A DNA stretch of 64,000 bases from Sphingobacterium sp. BN32 (GTDB lineage Bacteria > Bacteroidota > Bacteroidia > Sphingobacteriales > Sphingobacteriaceae). Position 1 is the first letter of the stretch; each line of letters starts with the position of its first letter. Shown here one piece after another: positions 1-8,575 of this stretch. The notes beneath the pieces are model-generated. The model was not told where the DNA came from. It saw only the letters and a program-made list of their open reading frames with translations, and searched no databases. A program made the translations under genes and the position numbers. The stretch spans positions 3,534,001 through 3,598,000 of the forward strand of contig NZ_CP129963.1 of the NCBI RefSeq assembly GCF_030503615.1. Direction: 5' to 3'.

Positions 1-663
1 GGCGCAACAGTTGTCAATATCCCCGATACAAACGGATACTGTTTGCCAGATCAGTACGGTGCTAAAATTAAATACCTAAAAGATCATGTTCAAAACATTG
101 ATCAGGCTATCATCTCTGCACATTGCCACAACGACCTAGGTTTGGCTACAGCAAACTCTATCGCTGCTGTTCAGAACGGTGCTCGTCAGGTAGAATGTAC
201 GATCAACGGTATTGGTGAACGTGCAGGAAACACTTCTTTAGAGGAGGTTGCCATGATCTTAAAAGTTCACAAGCAATCGTTCGGTGGTATCACGTCCAAC
301 ATCGACAGCACGATGTTCACTGCGCTTTCCCGCAAAGTAAGCGAAATGATGAACATGCCTGTACAGCCTAACAAGGCAATCGTTGGCCGCAATGCATTCG
401 CTCATAGTTCGGGTATCCACCAAGATGGATTCCTAAAACACAGAGAGAATTATGAGATTATCCGTCCGGAAGATGTAGGTTTGTTAGAAGCCGATATTAT
501 CCTTACGGCACGCTCCGGACGCCATGCCTTAAAGCATCACTTAGAGCGCCTCGGATACAACCTAGACAAAGATAGTCTTGCCGATTGTTATCAACGTTTC
601 TTAGTATTAGCCGATGCGAAGAAAGACATCAACGACGAAGATTTACTAACACTAGTAAAATAA
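1..663 (+). CDS. leuA: 2-isopropylmalate synthase, 3' part (window-truncated)
   Basis: Condenses acetyl-CoA with 2-oxoisovalerate, the first committed step of leucine synthesis. The frame is open from base 1, so the gene begins outside the window; 220 residues are visible. The fragment holds the barrel strand [11 protein letters not shown], the metal-binding motif HCHND (residues 36-40 of the fragment), GERAGN, and the SSGIHQDG segment of the linker subdomain. It stops where E. coli-type LeuA would enter its C-terminal leucine-binding domain, so the enzyme is the short form without that allosteric domain. A strong terminator follows at once, and ilvA lies 55 bp downstream, so this looks like the end of an ilv/leu cluster. 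Homocitrate or citramalate synthase are less likely alternatives. Confidence 0.93.
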   Translation, partial: GATVVNIPDTNGYCLPDQYGAKIKYLKDHVQNIDQAIISAHCHNDLGLATANSIAAVQNGARQVECTINGIGERAGNTSLEEVAMILKVHKQSFGGITSNIDSTMFTALSRKVSEMMNMPVQPNKAIVGRNAFAHSSGIHQDGFLKHRENYEIIRPEDVGLLEADIILTARSGRHALKHHLERLGYNLDKDSLADCYQRFLVLADAKKDINDEDLLTLVK

Positions 664-667
664 TTTT

Positions 668-691
668 AAAAGGCTGGTTTTCCAGCCTTTT
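668..691 (+). terminator. Rho-independent terminator after leuA
   Basis: A 10-bp perfect stem (AAAAGGCTGG with its complement) closes a TTTT loop and ends in a short T-run, 4 bases after the leuA stop. Confidence 0.85.
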
Positions 692-718
692 AACTCCATA
701 ATACAAATCAATACCAAC

Positions 719-1972
719 ATGAGTTTGGATTTATCAACCTTAACCATCGATAGCGTTCAGGCCAAAGAACAGATTAAGGATGTAGTGAAAAGGACGCCTT
801 TGCAATACAACCATCATTTATCTGAGAAGTATGGCGCCGAAGTCTATCTGAAACGCGAAGACCTACAAGTAGTTCGCTCCTATAAACTTAGAGGAGCATT
901 CAATAAAATCAGCAGCCTTACGGCAGAAGAATTGTCGCATGGCGTGGTATGCGCATCTGCGGGCAACCATGCCCAAGGCGTAGCGCTATCCTGCAAACGA
1001 CTGAACATCAAGGGTGTTATTTTCATGCCCGGCCCTACCCCTCGTCAAAAGATTACCCAAACAGAAATGTGGGGAAATGGCAACATCGAAATCGTTCTTA
1101 CGGGCGATACTTTTGACGATTGCCAGAAAGGCGCACTAGCCTATGCTGCAGAGCATAACATGACCTTTATCCCTCCATTTGACGATATCAAGATCATCGA
1201 AGGACAGGGAACAGTAGCTGTTGAGATTCTCGAGGATCAACCGGATATTGACGCTGTATTCATCCCCATTGGCGGAGGAGGCTTGTCCTCAGGCGTTAGC
1301 TACCACATGAAGAAGTTTGCACCAAAGGTAAAATGCTATGGTGTAGAACCGGAAGGGGCACCCTCCATGCAGGCAGCCTTAGAAAATGGCAGTCCAATAG
1401 AACTCGAACAAATCAACAAATTTGTTGACGGCGCAGCAGTCAAGAAAATCGGTGCATTGACGTATGAGATCAGCAGCCAATTGTTAGACAGCGTAAAATC
1501 CATCCCAGAGGGCAAGATTTGTACAACCATATTGGAGTTGTATAACAAAGATGCGATTGTCGTAGAACCAGCCGGAGCACTCTCGATTGCCGCTTTAGAA
1601 TTTCATAAAGATGAAATCAAAGGCAAGAAAGTCGTATGTATCGTTTCGGGCGGAAACAATGATATCGATCGCATGAGCGAGATAAAAGAAATGTCGCTGC
1701 TTTACGAAGGCTTCAAACATTACTTTATCGTTCGTTTCCCACAACGTCCCGGTGCCTTGCGCTTACTGGTAACCGAAGTTTTAGGACCGAAGGATGATAT
1801 TACGCGCTTTGAGTACATCAAGAAAACCGAACGCGAGCGCGGGCCGGCATTGATCGGTATAGAGCTCAACGATCCAAAAGATTATACCAGCTTTATAGAA
1901 CGATTAAAGTCTTATAAATTCGACTTCATCGAAGTCAACAAAGATCAAACGCTGTTTGAATACCTTGTATAA
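719..1972 (+). CDS. ilvA: Threonine ammonia-lyase (threonine dehydratase)
   Basis: PLP enzyme that deaminates threonine to 2-oxobutanoate, the entry step of isoleucine synthesis. The 417-residue protein has the PLP lysine in SYKLRGA (K56), the SAGNHAQG substrate loop (80-87) and the PLP-phosphate loop GGGGLS (185-190). A single C-terminal ACT-like domain starts near residue 333 (YFIVRFPQRPGALR), where isoleucine or valine feedback is expected in this family. The length fits the one-regulatory-domain form (about 420 residues) rather than the 514-residue E. coli form. It sits on the same strand after leuA, but the intervening terminator suggests partly separate expression. Confidence 0.95.
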   Translation: MSLDLSTLTIDSVQAKEQIKDVVKRTPLQYNHHLSEKYGAEVYLKREDLQVVRSYKLRGAFNKISSLTAEELSHGVVCASAGNHAQGVALSCKRLNIKGVIFMPGPTPRQKITQTEMWGNGNIEIVLTGDTFDDCQKGALAYAAEHNMTFIPPFDDIKIIEGQGTVAVEILEDQPDIDAVFIPIGGGGLSSGVSYHMKKFAPKVKCYGVEPEGAPSMQAALENGSPIELEQINKFVDGAAVKKIGALTYEISSQLLDSVKSIPEGKICTTILELYNKDAIVVEPAGALSIAALEFHKDEIKGKKVVCIVSGGNNDIDRMSEIKEMSLLYEGFKHYFIVRFPQRPGALRLLVTEVLGPKDDITRFEYIKKTERERGPALIGIELNDPKDYTSFIERLKSYKFDFIEVNKDQTLFEYLV

Positions 1973-2005
1973 CCGTTCAACTAACCGTTCCTTATATTTA
2001 GAAAT

Positions 2006-2034
2006 GGGGGCTGCGCATTGCAGCCCCTTTTCAT
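2006..2034 (+). terminator. Terminator after ilvA
   Basis: Perfect 8-bp GC-rich stem GGGGCTGC / GCAGCCCC with a 5-base loop followed by TTTT. Confidence 0.85.
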
Positions 2035-2143
2035 TTTCCATTACCCAATAAACCTATTCATACTCAATATTTTAACATTTCAGCCTGCAAACTTTTTTAG
2101 GAAGGACTTGTTCTATTTATATACTAATCCAAAAGGAGGACAT

Positions 2144-2713
2144 ATGAAAAATATAACATTCCTAATCAGTTTTCTGCTCTTATGCACGTTTGGATACGCG
2201 CAGAAACCACCTATGCCGAAGGCAACGATGCCCGCTGCAAAAATGACAAAGGCCGATAAACCGAAACAAGTTGCAAGCCCACTCGACAGTTCGACAGTGA
2301 CCACCAGCGATGGCGTGACGATCAATATCCGCTATGGTAGCCCTTCATTAAAAGGACGCGAAATAGGCGTAGACCTTGTGAAGCCAGGCGAACGCTGGCG
2401 CACGGGAGCCAACGAAACCACAACCATCGAATTTGACAAAAACGTAACGGTAAACGGTCAAAAACTACCCGCTGGAAAGTATGGCTTAAATACCATTCCC
2501 GGAGAGCAAAGCAGCACCCTAATCTTCAATAAAAATTGGCAACAATGGGGAACCAAATTCGAGGAAAAAGATGATGTACTAAAAGTCGAAGTGCCAAATG
2601 AAACAACCACAGAATCGCTGGAACGATTAAAAATCACCGCAGACCAAACGGGTAAAATCCATTTGGGATGGGGAAACTACGGGTTAAGTATGGACGTAAA
2701 AGCAGATCAGTAA
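2144..2713 (+). CDS. Secreted DUF2911 domain protein
   Basis: 189 residues. The start is chosen at 2144 because a textbook AGGAGG lies 4 bases upstream and the product then begins with a clean signal peptide (MKNITFLISFLLLCTFGYAQ). An in-frame extension upstream exists but has no such features. After a lysine/proline-rich linker, residues from about 50 on match the DUF2911 family: YGSPSLKGREIG, GERWRTGANETTTIEF and LPAGKYGLNTIPG are the recognisable segments. Members are exported proteins, common in Bacteroidota, of unknown function. It is probably periplasmic or surface associated. It stands alone, between the ilvA terminator and a palindromic repeat. Confidence 0.88.
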   Translation: MKNITFLISFLLLCTFGYAQKPPMPKATMPAAKMTKADKPKQVASPLDSSTVTTSDGVTINIRYGSPSLKGREIGVDLVKPGERWRTGANETTTIEFDKNVTVNGQKLPAGKYGLNTIPGEQSSTLIFNKNWQQWGTKFEEKDDVLKVEVPNETTTESLERLKITADQTGKIHLGWGNYGLSMDVKADQ

Positions 2714-2749
2714 GCAACACTTGCTGGTCCGACCTCGTTCAGTACAGTT

Positions 2750-2830
2750 CCCTTTCAAACCCCTTGTAAACCCAATTCAAACCCCAATCAAACCCGCTCG
2801 GAAGCGGGTTTGATTGGGGTTTGAATTGGG
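2750..2830. repeat. 11-bp-period G-tract array with perfect 28-bp palindrome
   Basis: CCC tracts begin at 2750, 2760/61, 2771, 2782 and 2793, and inverted GGG tracts at 2806, 2816/17 and 2828, so tracts are spaced 11 bp apart. The inner part, 2771-2798 and 2803-2830, is a perfect 28-bp inverted repeat around the loop CGGA. It lies between convergent genes and could act as a bidirectional terminator, although no T-run follows. Related arrays occur at 26393-26495 and 55751-55836. Confidence 0.9.
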
Positions 2831-2835
2831 AGTAG

Positions 2836-2874
2836 TTAGTAGTTAGTATTTAGTAGTTATATCTAATATCTACT
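2836..2874. repeat. Heptad TTAG repeat joined to the S9 peptidase stop
   Basis: TTAG or degenerate cores start at 2836, 2843, 2850, 2857, 2864 and 2871, an unbroken 7-bp spacing. The stop codon of the reverse-strand peptidase (2870-2872) falls in the same register. Confidence 0.8.
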
Positions 2875-5269
2875 TTTTCTTCAGATACTTTTCCAAAAAC
2901 TGATCTTGCTCCCATAACAGGTGGAAGATATTTTCTTTGGCGGCATATCCGTGTGATTCGCGAGGTAAAATAACCATGCGAACTGGTGCGCCTAGGTTTT
3001 TCAATGCTTGGAAATAGCGTTCTGTTTGTAGTGTAAATGTTCCGGGGTTGTTGTCGGCTGCGCCGTGTACTAGCAACATAGGCGTTTTCATACGGTCGGC
3101 GCTCATAAATGGCGACATCGTTACATATAGTTCCGGATTGTCCCAGAAGTTACGTTGCTCGCTTTGGAATCCGAAAGGTGTTAGCGTACGGTTGTAGGCG
3201 CCAGAACGTGCGATACCCGCTGCAAACAGCTTTGAATTACTCAACAAGTGTGCTGTCATAAAAGCGCCGTACGAGTGTCCGCCTACCGCCACGCGGCTGC
3301 GGTCGATATAGCCTAGCTGATCTACGGCATCAATTGCTGCCTCGGCATTGGCAACCAATTGAGGGATGAAGGTATCGTTGGGTTCAGCATTGCCCTCGCC
3401 AACGATTGGGAATGCGGCATTGTCAAGAACGGCATAGCCTTTAGATACCCAATATACGAACGAGCCATAGTTAGGGAATGTAAATTCTTTCGGGTTGTTG
3501 GTGCTTTGTCCAGCTGTAGCCTTGTCTTTATATTCTCTCGGGTAAGCCCAGATTAGCAAAGGCAATTTCTCCTTTTTCGACTTGTCATAGCCTGCAGGAA
3601 GATATAAGGTACCAGAAAGATCCACGCCATCCTTACGCTTATAATTCAGCACTTCCTTATGAACTGCTTCCAAGGATTTAAATGGGTTTTGGATATTGGT
3701 TACTGCCCTTTGTTTACCCGATTTGATATTCTTGCTGTAATAGTTCGGGAAATCCTTTGGCGATTGCAAGGAAACGATGATATCGCCTTTGTTAATATCA
3801 ACCACAGAGGAGATACGCTCTTGCATTTCAGAAGCCTTCGCCGTGTATAGGCGTTTCTTCTTTAAAGTCTTCAGGTTCATCTCGTCGATAAAAGGAAACT
3901 CTCCCTCTTTCGTATATCCATCGCCAATCAAGTAGATATTGTCTTTGTTGATGTACATACTGTAGGTTCCGAAATTGTTTTTATCCAAGTGTACTTTTCC
4001 AGGATCAGCATACACATCCTGACTATTCCTATCGTCGATCAGTTTTGTTTCGCCGGTCGTTGGGTTTAGCAAGAATGTTTTCACGTTTCTGGTATCATAC
4101 CAACGAGAACTTACCAAAGCGTATTGATCATTCCCGTAGAATGCGCCTCCAAAGCGGTCTGCTATTTTCATTAACGATTTAGGAGCATTGTTGAATGGTG
4201 CCTCCCAGTTGAAGAGCTCATCGCGCCATTCTGCGGGTTTGCTTGCATCACCAGCATCAATTGCTTCCACGTAAGATAGGGTCGCTGCCTTGTCGGGGCG
4301 CCAGCTAAATGAGCGTTTGCCTGGTCTTACCGAAGAGAATCCTTTAGGCATCACCTCAATCAGAGGTGTTTCGTTGACCTTTTTAACCAAATTGCCTTTT
4401 AAATCGTAAATATTGGTTTCCTGCGGGAAGTTATAATATGGAACTACATAGGAAAATGGCTTTTTTAAGGTACTCACCATCACATAATTACCATCGGGTG
4501 AAATACTAGAGCCTACGTATAGATCGGCGCCTTTAAAGTTCTCTTCCTTTCCTTGCAAGTCAACCCATACCAGTTGGGAATTGCCCAATTCTATGAACTG
4601 CTCCTCGTCTTGTGGAGTTTTCAATAGATCTTGGTAGGTACGCAGTTGAGAAACCTGTCCGTCGCTCGTAGAAACGATAGGTCCGGCAGGAACGTTGTTG
4701 TCATCGATGCGACGTACGGGCGGAATAACTCTTTTATTTACGAGCAATTTGTCGGACGTGCGATTCCAACGGAATGGCGCATCAAGTACCGCATTAAGCT
4801 CTTCGCGCGTTAATCTATCAATCCTGCGTGTCGCTAAATCCAACACGTAAAGTGCTGTTCCGTTTTCTGCAGTGATAGTAAAAGCTGCTTTTTTTGAATC
4901 TGGAGAAAAGCTTAGGTTGGCGATCAGTGCATTGTTAGGGAGGTTAAGCTTATCAAAAGTTTGTTTGCCGTCCATCGAGCGCAAATCAATATCGTTGTAA
5001 AACACTTCATCGCTTGGCATACCCGTAGCGGCATTCATACGAAGACCTGCCAATCGTGTTTCTGCCTGTCCCAGGTCAGTAAGACTTTTATAGGTTGGTC
5101 TGTATAGGAATAGCACCCAGTTTTTGTCGGGGCTAATAACCACTGCCGGGGGCCTTTGATAATCTGCCAATGCTAAGATTTCAGCCGATGGCTTTTGGTA
5201 GCTCAAGTTTTCTTGCGCGAAGCCCAGCGTACTTAACAAAAGAAAGACTATTAGAAAGTAATTTTTCAT
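2870..5269 (-). CDS. Secreted S9-family prolyl oligopeptidase-like serine peptidase
   Basis: 799 residues. A signal peptide (MKNYFLIVFLLLSTLGFAQ) directs it to the periplasm or surface. The first ~520 residues form the beta-propeller-like region (repeated DGKQTFDK, FSPDSKKAAF and SPDGNYVMVS segments). The C-terminal alpha/beta-hydrolase domain carries GGHSYG with nucleophile S666, Asp739 in HGAADNNPG and His773 in ESHGY, so the triad is intact. The catalytic domain (YWVSKGYAVLDNAAFPIVGEG) resembles the S9D glutamyl endopeptidase branch more than classical prolyl oligopeptidase; that assignment is inference. It probably degrades peptides outside the cytoplasm. Monocistronic, with its own upstream intergenic region. 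Confidence 0.92.
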   Translation of the reverse strand: MKNYFLIVFLLLSTLGFAQENLSYQKPSAEILALADYQRPPAVVISPDKNWVLFLYRPTYKSLTDLGQAETRLAGLRMNAATGMPSDEVFYNDIDLRSMDGKQTFDKLNLPNNALIANLSFSPDSKKAAFTITAENGTALYVLDLATRRIDRLTREELNAVLDAPFRWNRTSDKLLVNKRVIPPVRRIDDNNVPAGPIVSTSDGQVSQLRTYQDLLKTPQDEEQFIELGNSQLVWVDLQGKEENFKGADLYVGSSISPDGNYVMVSTLKKPFSYVVPYYNFPQETNIYDLKGNLVKKVNETPLIEVMPKGFSSVRPGKRSFSWRPDKAATLSYVEAIDAGDASKPAEWRDELFNWEAPFNNAPKSLMKIADRFGGAFYGNDQYALVSSRWYDTRNVKTFLLNPTTGETKLIDDRNSQDVYADPGKVHLDKNNFGTYSMYINKDNIYLIGDGYTKEGEFPFIDEMNLKTLKKKRLYTAKASEMQERISSVVDINKGDIIVSLQSPKDFPNYYSKNIKSGKQRAVTNIQNPFKSLEAVHKEVLNYKRKDGVDLSGTLYLPAGYDKSKKEKLPLLIWAYPREYKDKATAGQSTNNPKEFTFPNYGSFVYWVSKGYAVLDNAAFPIVGEGNAEPNDTFIPQLVANAEAAIDAVDQLGYIDRSRVAVGGHSYGAFMTAHLLSNSKLFAAGIARSGAYNRTLTPFGFQSEQRNFWDNPELYVTMSPFMSADRMKTPMLLVHGAADNNPGTFTLQTERYFQALKNLGAPVRMVILPRESHGYAAKENIFHLLWEQDQFLEKYLKKK

Positions 5270-5749
5270 AATGCAATTGTTAATATTAATTCAATGTTAT
5301 TTTTGGAAGTCCTAAAATACTGAATTAAATGGGTTAAAGGCTATTGCGACAAGTCTTTTACAGAGGCGGTTATTTTTAGGTTAATTTCTTGTAATTTTGG
5401 ATGTGATTTTCATATAACAAATTGGAATAAAAAGCCTATAATTTGAGGATAAAATGACACTAAAAAAACGGAACAAATTGCGGTGAATTTTATGTGGCAA
5501 ATTCCTCATATCAAGTTATCCACATCCTTGAGCCCTTGAAAATCAGCACCTTATTATTACCCATGTGTTGCCAAGCGCGTTTTAAGCGGATAGTTGTGGA
5601 GAATGTGGAAAAGTATCACTTAGTATCTGGAGATATTAATGGGATATTTGTTCTTGTTGAGAATGTAACCTTCTCCAATCAATCGTTTTTTTATTTATCA
5701 AAGTTCCGAACTCCACAACCGAGCTTGGGATTTTCAAACTTAATATAAC
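5270..5749. other. Intergenic region upstream of the nrd operon, with DnaA-box-like sites
   Basis: 480 bp between divergent genes. One perfect DnaA-box consensus TTATCCACA lies at 5516-5524. Two single-mismatch boxes in the opposite orientation lie at 5595-5603 (TGTGGAGAA) and 5604-5612 (TGTGGAAAA), and a two-mismatch site at 5493-5501. A possible -7 element TAATTTTG lies at 5392-5399. No palindromic NrdR box was seen. An 84-codon frame inside looks non-coding. Confidence 0.4.
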
Positions 5750-5983
5750 ATGGCAAGAATCATTAAATTCGAAAAAAATGACTGTGCACCATGCGCACAG
5801 GTATCGGCATACTTAGACAACAAAGGTATTGCCTACGAAACTATTAATCCATTCGACGAGCCGGAATTAGCAGTTAAGTTTAAAGTTCGAACGGTGCCTA
5901 CGGTAATCGTATTAGAAAACGACGAAATTAAGAATCGTATCATTGGATTTAACCCTGCCGAGTTAGATCAGATCGCATTATAA
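5750..5983 (+). CDS. Thioredoxin-like small redox protein (NrdH-like role)
   Basis: 77 residues, cytoplasmic, thioredoxin/glutaredoxin fold. The redox motif is CAPC (C12, C15) and a cis-proline segment TVPTVIV follows near residue 50. It is the first gene of the nrd operon, 24 bp before nrdI, which suggests it supplies electrons to the class Ib reductase as NrdH does elsewhere. True NrdH usually has CVQC or CMQC, so this looks like a lineage-specific thioredoxin-like replacement. The functional link is inferred from position. Confidence 0.85.
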   Translation: MARIIKFEKNDCAPCAQVSAYLDNKGIAYETINPFDEPELAVKFKVRTVPTVIVLENDEIKNRIIGFNPAELDQIAL

Positions 5984-6007
5984 TATTAAATCATTTAGCC
6001 TATATCT

Positions 6008-6415
6008 ATGATTTATCTATATTACGACTCACGAACAGGCAATGTGGAGCGCTTTATCAATAAAGTGATCCAGGTGACAGGATGGACAGCCATCCGTATC
6101 CAAGAAGATACGGTGATTACTGAGCCCGGTCATTTAGTAACCTATACCACCAATTTCGGCAAGGTTCCTGATAAGACGGAGGGTTTCGCGAATAAATTCG
6201 CTGAGCACCTTTACTCGGTCACCTCTAGTGGTAACCGTAACTGGGGACGAAACTACGCGATTGCAGCGGAGAAAATTTCGGACCATTATGCCATTCCTTT
6301 GGCAATGAAATTTGAACTTTCAGGCACATTGGAAGATATTAATCAATTTATTGACATCATCAAAAATCAGCACTATGATAGCAAACGAGGTAGCGAAAAA
6401 TTGGATATTGCTTAA
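6008..6415 (+). CDS. nrdI: Flavodoxin-like ribonucleotide reductase stimulatory protein NrdI
   Basis: 135 residues. NrdI is an FMN protein that delivers an oxidant to NrdF to assemble the dimanganese-tyrosyl radical cofactor. Visible signs are the N-terminal phosphate loop YYDSRTGNVERF, the mid-region VTYTTNFGKVP loop, and the SSGNRNWGRNYAIAAEKI segment typical of NrdI. It lies between the thioredoxin-like gene and nrdE, and its 3' end overlaps the preferred nrdE start by 41 bp, which suggests translational coupling. Confidence 0.93.
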   Translation: MIYLYYDSRTGNVERFINKVIQVTGWTAIRIQEDTVITEPGHLVTYTTNFGKVPDKTEGFANKFAEHLYSVTSSGNRNWGRNYAIAAEKISDHYAIPLAMKFELSGTLEDINQFIDIIKNQHYDSKRGSEKLDIA

Positions 6416-8480
6416 CAACGAAATCATGATCAAACATGATGACGAGTTCAGTCTCCACAAAGATAAAGAGGCTGTACGCGCCTATTTCCTTGAATATGTA
6501 AATAAGAATACCGTATTCTTTTACACATTGAAGGAGAAAGTAGATTATTTAATAGAAAACAACTATTATATTGATTTCTATGAATGGTTTACATTTGAGC
6601 AAATGGAAGAGGTTTACAACTATGTATTCGCTAAGAAATTCCGTTTCCAATCGTTCATGGCTGCATTTAAATTCTTCCAAAGTTACGCCTTGCGCGATGA
6701 CTCTGGCGAGAAATTTTTAGAGCGCTATGAAGACCGCGTTGTTGCTGTATCTTTGTTCTTGGCAAGAGAAGAGGGCGTGCAGAAAGCTATCGAGTATGCA
6801 GAAATCATGATCAATCAAGAATATCAGCCCGCTACCCCGACATTCTTGAATGCTGGAAAGAAACGTTCCGGCGAGTTGGTTTCCTGTTTCTTAGATGAAA
6901 TTGGTGATAACTTGAACGGTATTGGCTATGCGGTAGATTCAGCGATGAAGCTTTCATCTATCGGTGGTGGAGTATCTTTTAACATCTCTAAGATTCGCGC
7001 TCGTGGTGAGGCAATCAAAGGTGTTGAAGGCCGTGCAGGCGGTGTATTGCCTATCATGAAGATCATGGAAGATACATTCTCTTACGCTAATCAATTAGGA
7101 CAACGTCCGGGCGCAGGAGCTGTATATTTAAATATTTTCCACTCGGATATCGAAGAGTTCTTAGACTGTAAGAAAATCAACGTTGACGAGAAGGTGCGTA
7201 TTAAATCATTGTCTATCGGTATCATCGTTCCTGATAAATTCATGGAATTGGCGGAGAAAGATGAGCCTTGCTACTTAATTTACCCACACACGGTAATGCA
7301 AGAGTATGGTAAATACCTGGACGAGTTGGATATGGATGAGATGTACGATGAGTTGATCACCAATCCAAATGTTAAAAAGAAAAAAATCAATGCGCGTCAC
7401 TTATTAGTGAAAATTGCACAGACACAAAAAGAATCAGGATATCCATATATCTTCTTCAAAGAGAACACCAACCGCGAGCATGCTTTAAATGGCATTGGAA
7501 AGGTTAAATTCTCAAACTTGTGTACTGAGATTATGCAGGTTTCGGAAGTGTCGGATATCAATATCTACGGTAAAGAAGATACCATCCGTTACGGTATTTC
7601 TTGTAACCTGGGTTCTTTGAACGTGGCGACCGTTATGGACAACAAACGCATCAAGGAAACGGTAAAAACAGCAATGCGTGCATTGACCGTAGTTACCGAC
7701 GTGACGAACATCGAGATGGTTCCATCGATTGCTAAAGCTAACAAGGAATTACATTCTGTTGGTTTAGGAGCGATGAACTTACATGGTTATTTAGCGAAGA
7801 GCTTCATCATGTATGAATCTACAGAAGCATTAGACTTTGCAAATACGTTCTTCATGATGATGAACTACTACTCTATCGAAGCTTCTATGGAGATTGCGAA
7901 AGAGCGCGGTAGAACATTCGTTGGCTTTGAGAAATCTGCTTATGCTGACGGATCATACTTCGATAAGTACTTAAACCGCGATTACTTACCAAAAACAGAT
8001 AAGGTTAAAGAATTATTCGCGGGCGTTCATATCCCTACAGTTGAGGATTGGGATAACTTGAAAGCTCAGGTAAAAGAGCACGGTATTTACCATGCTTACC
8101 GCTTGGCAATCGCTCCTAACCAGTCTACATCATACATCATGAATGCTACGGCTTCTGTTATGCCGATTGTAGATATCATCGAAGTAAGAGAGTACGGAGA
8201 TAGTACAACCTACTACCCTATGCCTTACTTAACGAACGACAACTACTTCTACTTCAAGTCTGCCTATGATATGGATCAGATGAAAGTGTTGAAATTGATC
8301 TCGGTTATCCAACGTCATATTGACCAAGGGGTATCGACTATCCTTCACACGAATTCTAAGGATTCTACACGCGACTTAGCGAAGTATTATATCTATGCGC
8401 ATAAATTAGGATTGAAGTCCTTGTATTACACAAGAACGCGTAAATCGACGATTGAAGAGTGTATCTCTTGCTCGGCATAG
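6375..8480 (+). CDS. nrdE: Class Ib ribonucleoside-diphosphate reductase alpha subunit
   Basis: Catalytic subunit that reduces NDPs to dNDPs. With the start at 6375 (MIANEVAKNWILLNNEIM) it is 701 residues and lines up with the N-terminus of Bacillus NrdE (about 700). Starts at 6312 or 6426 are possible but give a poorer match. Active-site cysteines are C171 (ELVSCF) and C410 (ISCNLGSLN), with a C-terminal pair C696/C699 (ECISCSA) that is re-reduced by the small redox protein. There is no N-terminal ATP-cone, as is normal for class Ib. Short SIGGGVSFN and APNQSTSYI loops are intact. It overlaps nrdI, and nrdF follows after 95 bp. Confidence 0.95.
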   Translation: MIANEVAKNWILLNNEIMIKHDDEFSLHKDKEAVRAYFLEYVNKNTVFFYTLKEKVDYLIENNYYIDFYEWFTFEQMEEVYNYVFAKKFRFQSFMAAFKFFQSYALRDDSGEKFLERYEDRVVAVSLFLAREEGVQKAIEYAEIMINQEYQPATPTFLNAGKKRSGELVSCFLDEIGDNLNGIGYAVDSAMKLSSIGGGVSFNISKIRARGEAIKGVEGRAGGVLPIMKIMEDTFSYANQLGQRPGAGAVYLNIFHSDIEEFLDCKKINVDEKVRIKSLSIGIIVPDKFMELAEKDEPCYLIYPHTVMQEYGKYLDELDMDEMYDELITNPNVKKKKINARHLLVKIAQTQKESGYPYIFFKENTNREHALNGIGKVKFSNLCTEIMQVSEVSDINIYGKEDTIRYGISCNLGSLNVATVMDNKRIKETVKTAMRALTVVTDVTNIEMVPSIAKANKELHSVGLGAMNLHGYLAKSFIMYESTEALDFANTFFMMMNYYSIEASMEIAKERGRTFVGFEKSAYADGSYFDKYLNRDYLPKTDKVKELFAGVHIPTVEDWDNLKAQVKEHGIYHAYRLAIAPNQSTSYIMNATASVMPIVDIIEVREYGDSTTYYPMPYLTNDNYFYFKSAYDMDQMKVLKLISVIQRHIDQGVSTILHTNSKDSTRDLAKYYIYAHKLGLKSLYYTRTRKSTIEECISCSA

Positions 8481-8508
8481 ATTACAACCAATAAATAAAG
8501 ATATTATT

Positions 8509-8553
8509 AGAGGGCTGAATTGCATGTGGGACATCTACATCGATTCAGCCTCT
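8509..8553 (+). other. Intercistronic hairpin between nrdE and nrdF
   Basis: Arms 8509-8520 and 8543-8553 pair (AGAGGGCTGAAT with ATTCAGCCTCT, one bulge) around a 22-base loop and are followed by TTT. It may be a partial terminator or RNA-stability element that sets NrdE:NrdF ratios. Confidence 0.5.
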
Positions 8554-8575
8554 TTCACCAACGATACTGAATAAA

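Noticed and set aside
5494-5748. 84-codon open frame upstream of the nrd operon
   Set aside because: Composition is unlike neighbouring proteins, it has no family resemblance, and it covers the promoter and box-like sites; its stop abuts the next start by chance.
5270-5749. Chromosomal replication origin
   Set aside because: Only one perfect box, no clear AT-rich unwinding element and no dnaA, rpmH or similar markers nearby; GC skew could not be computed.
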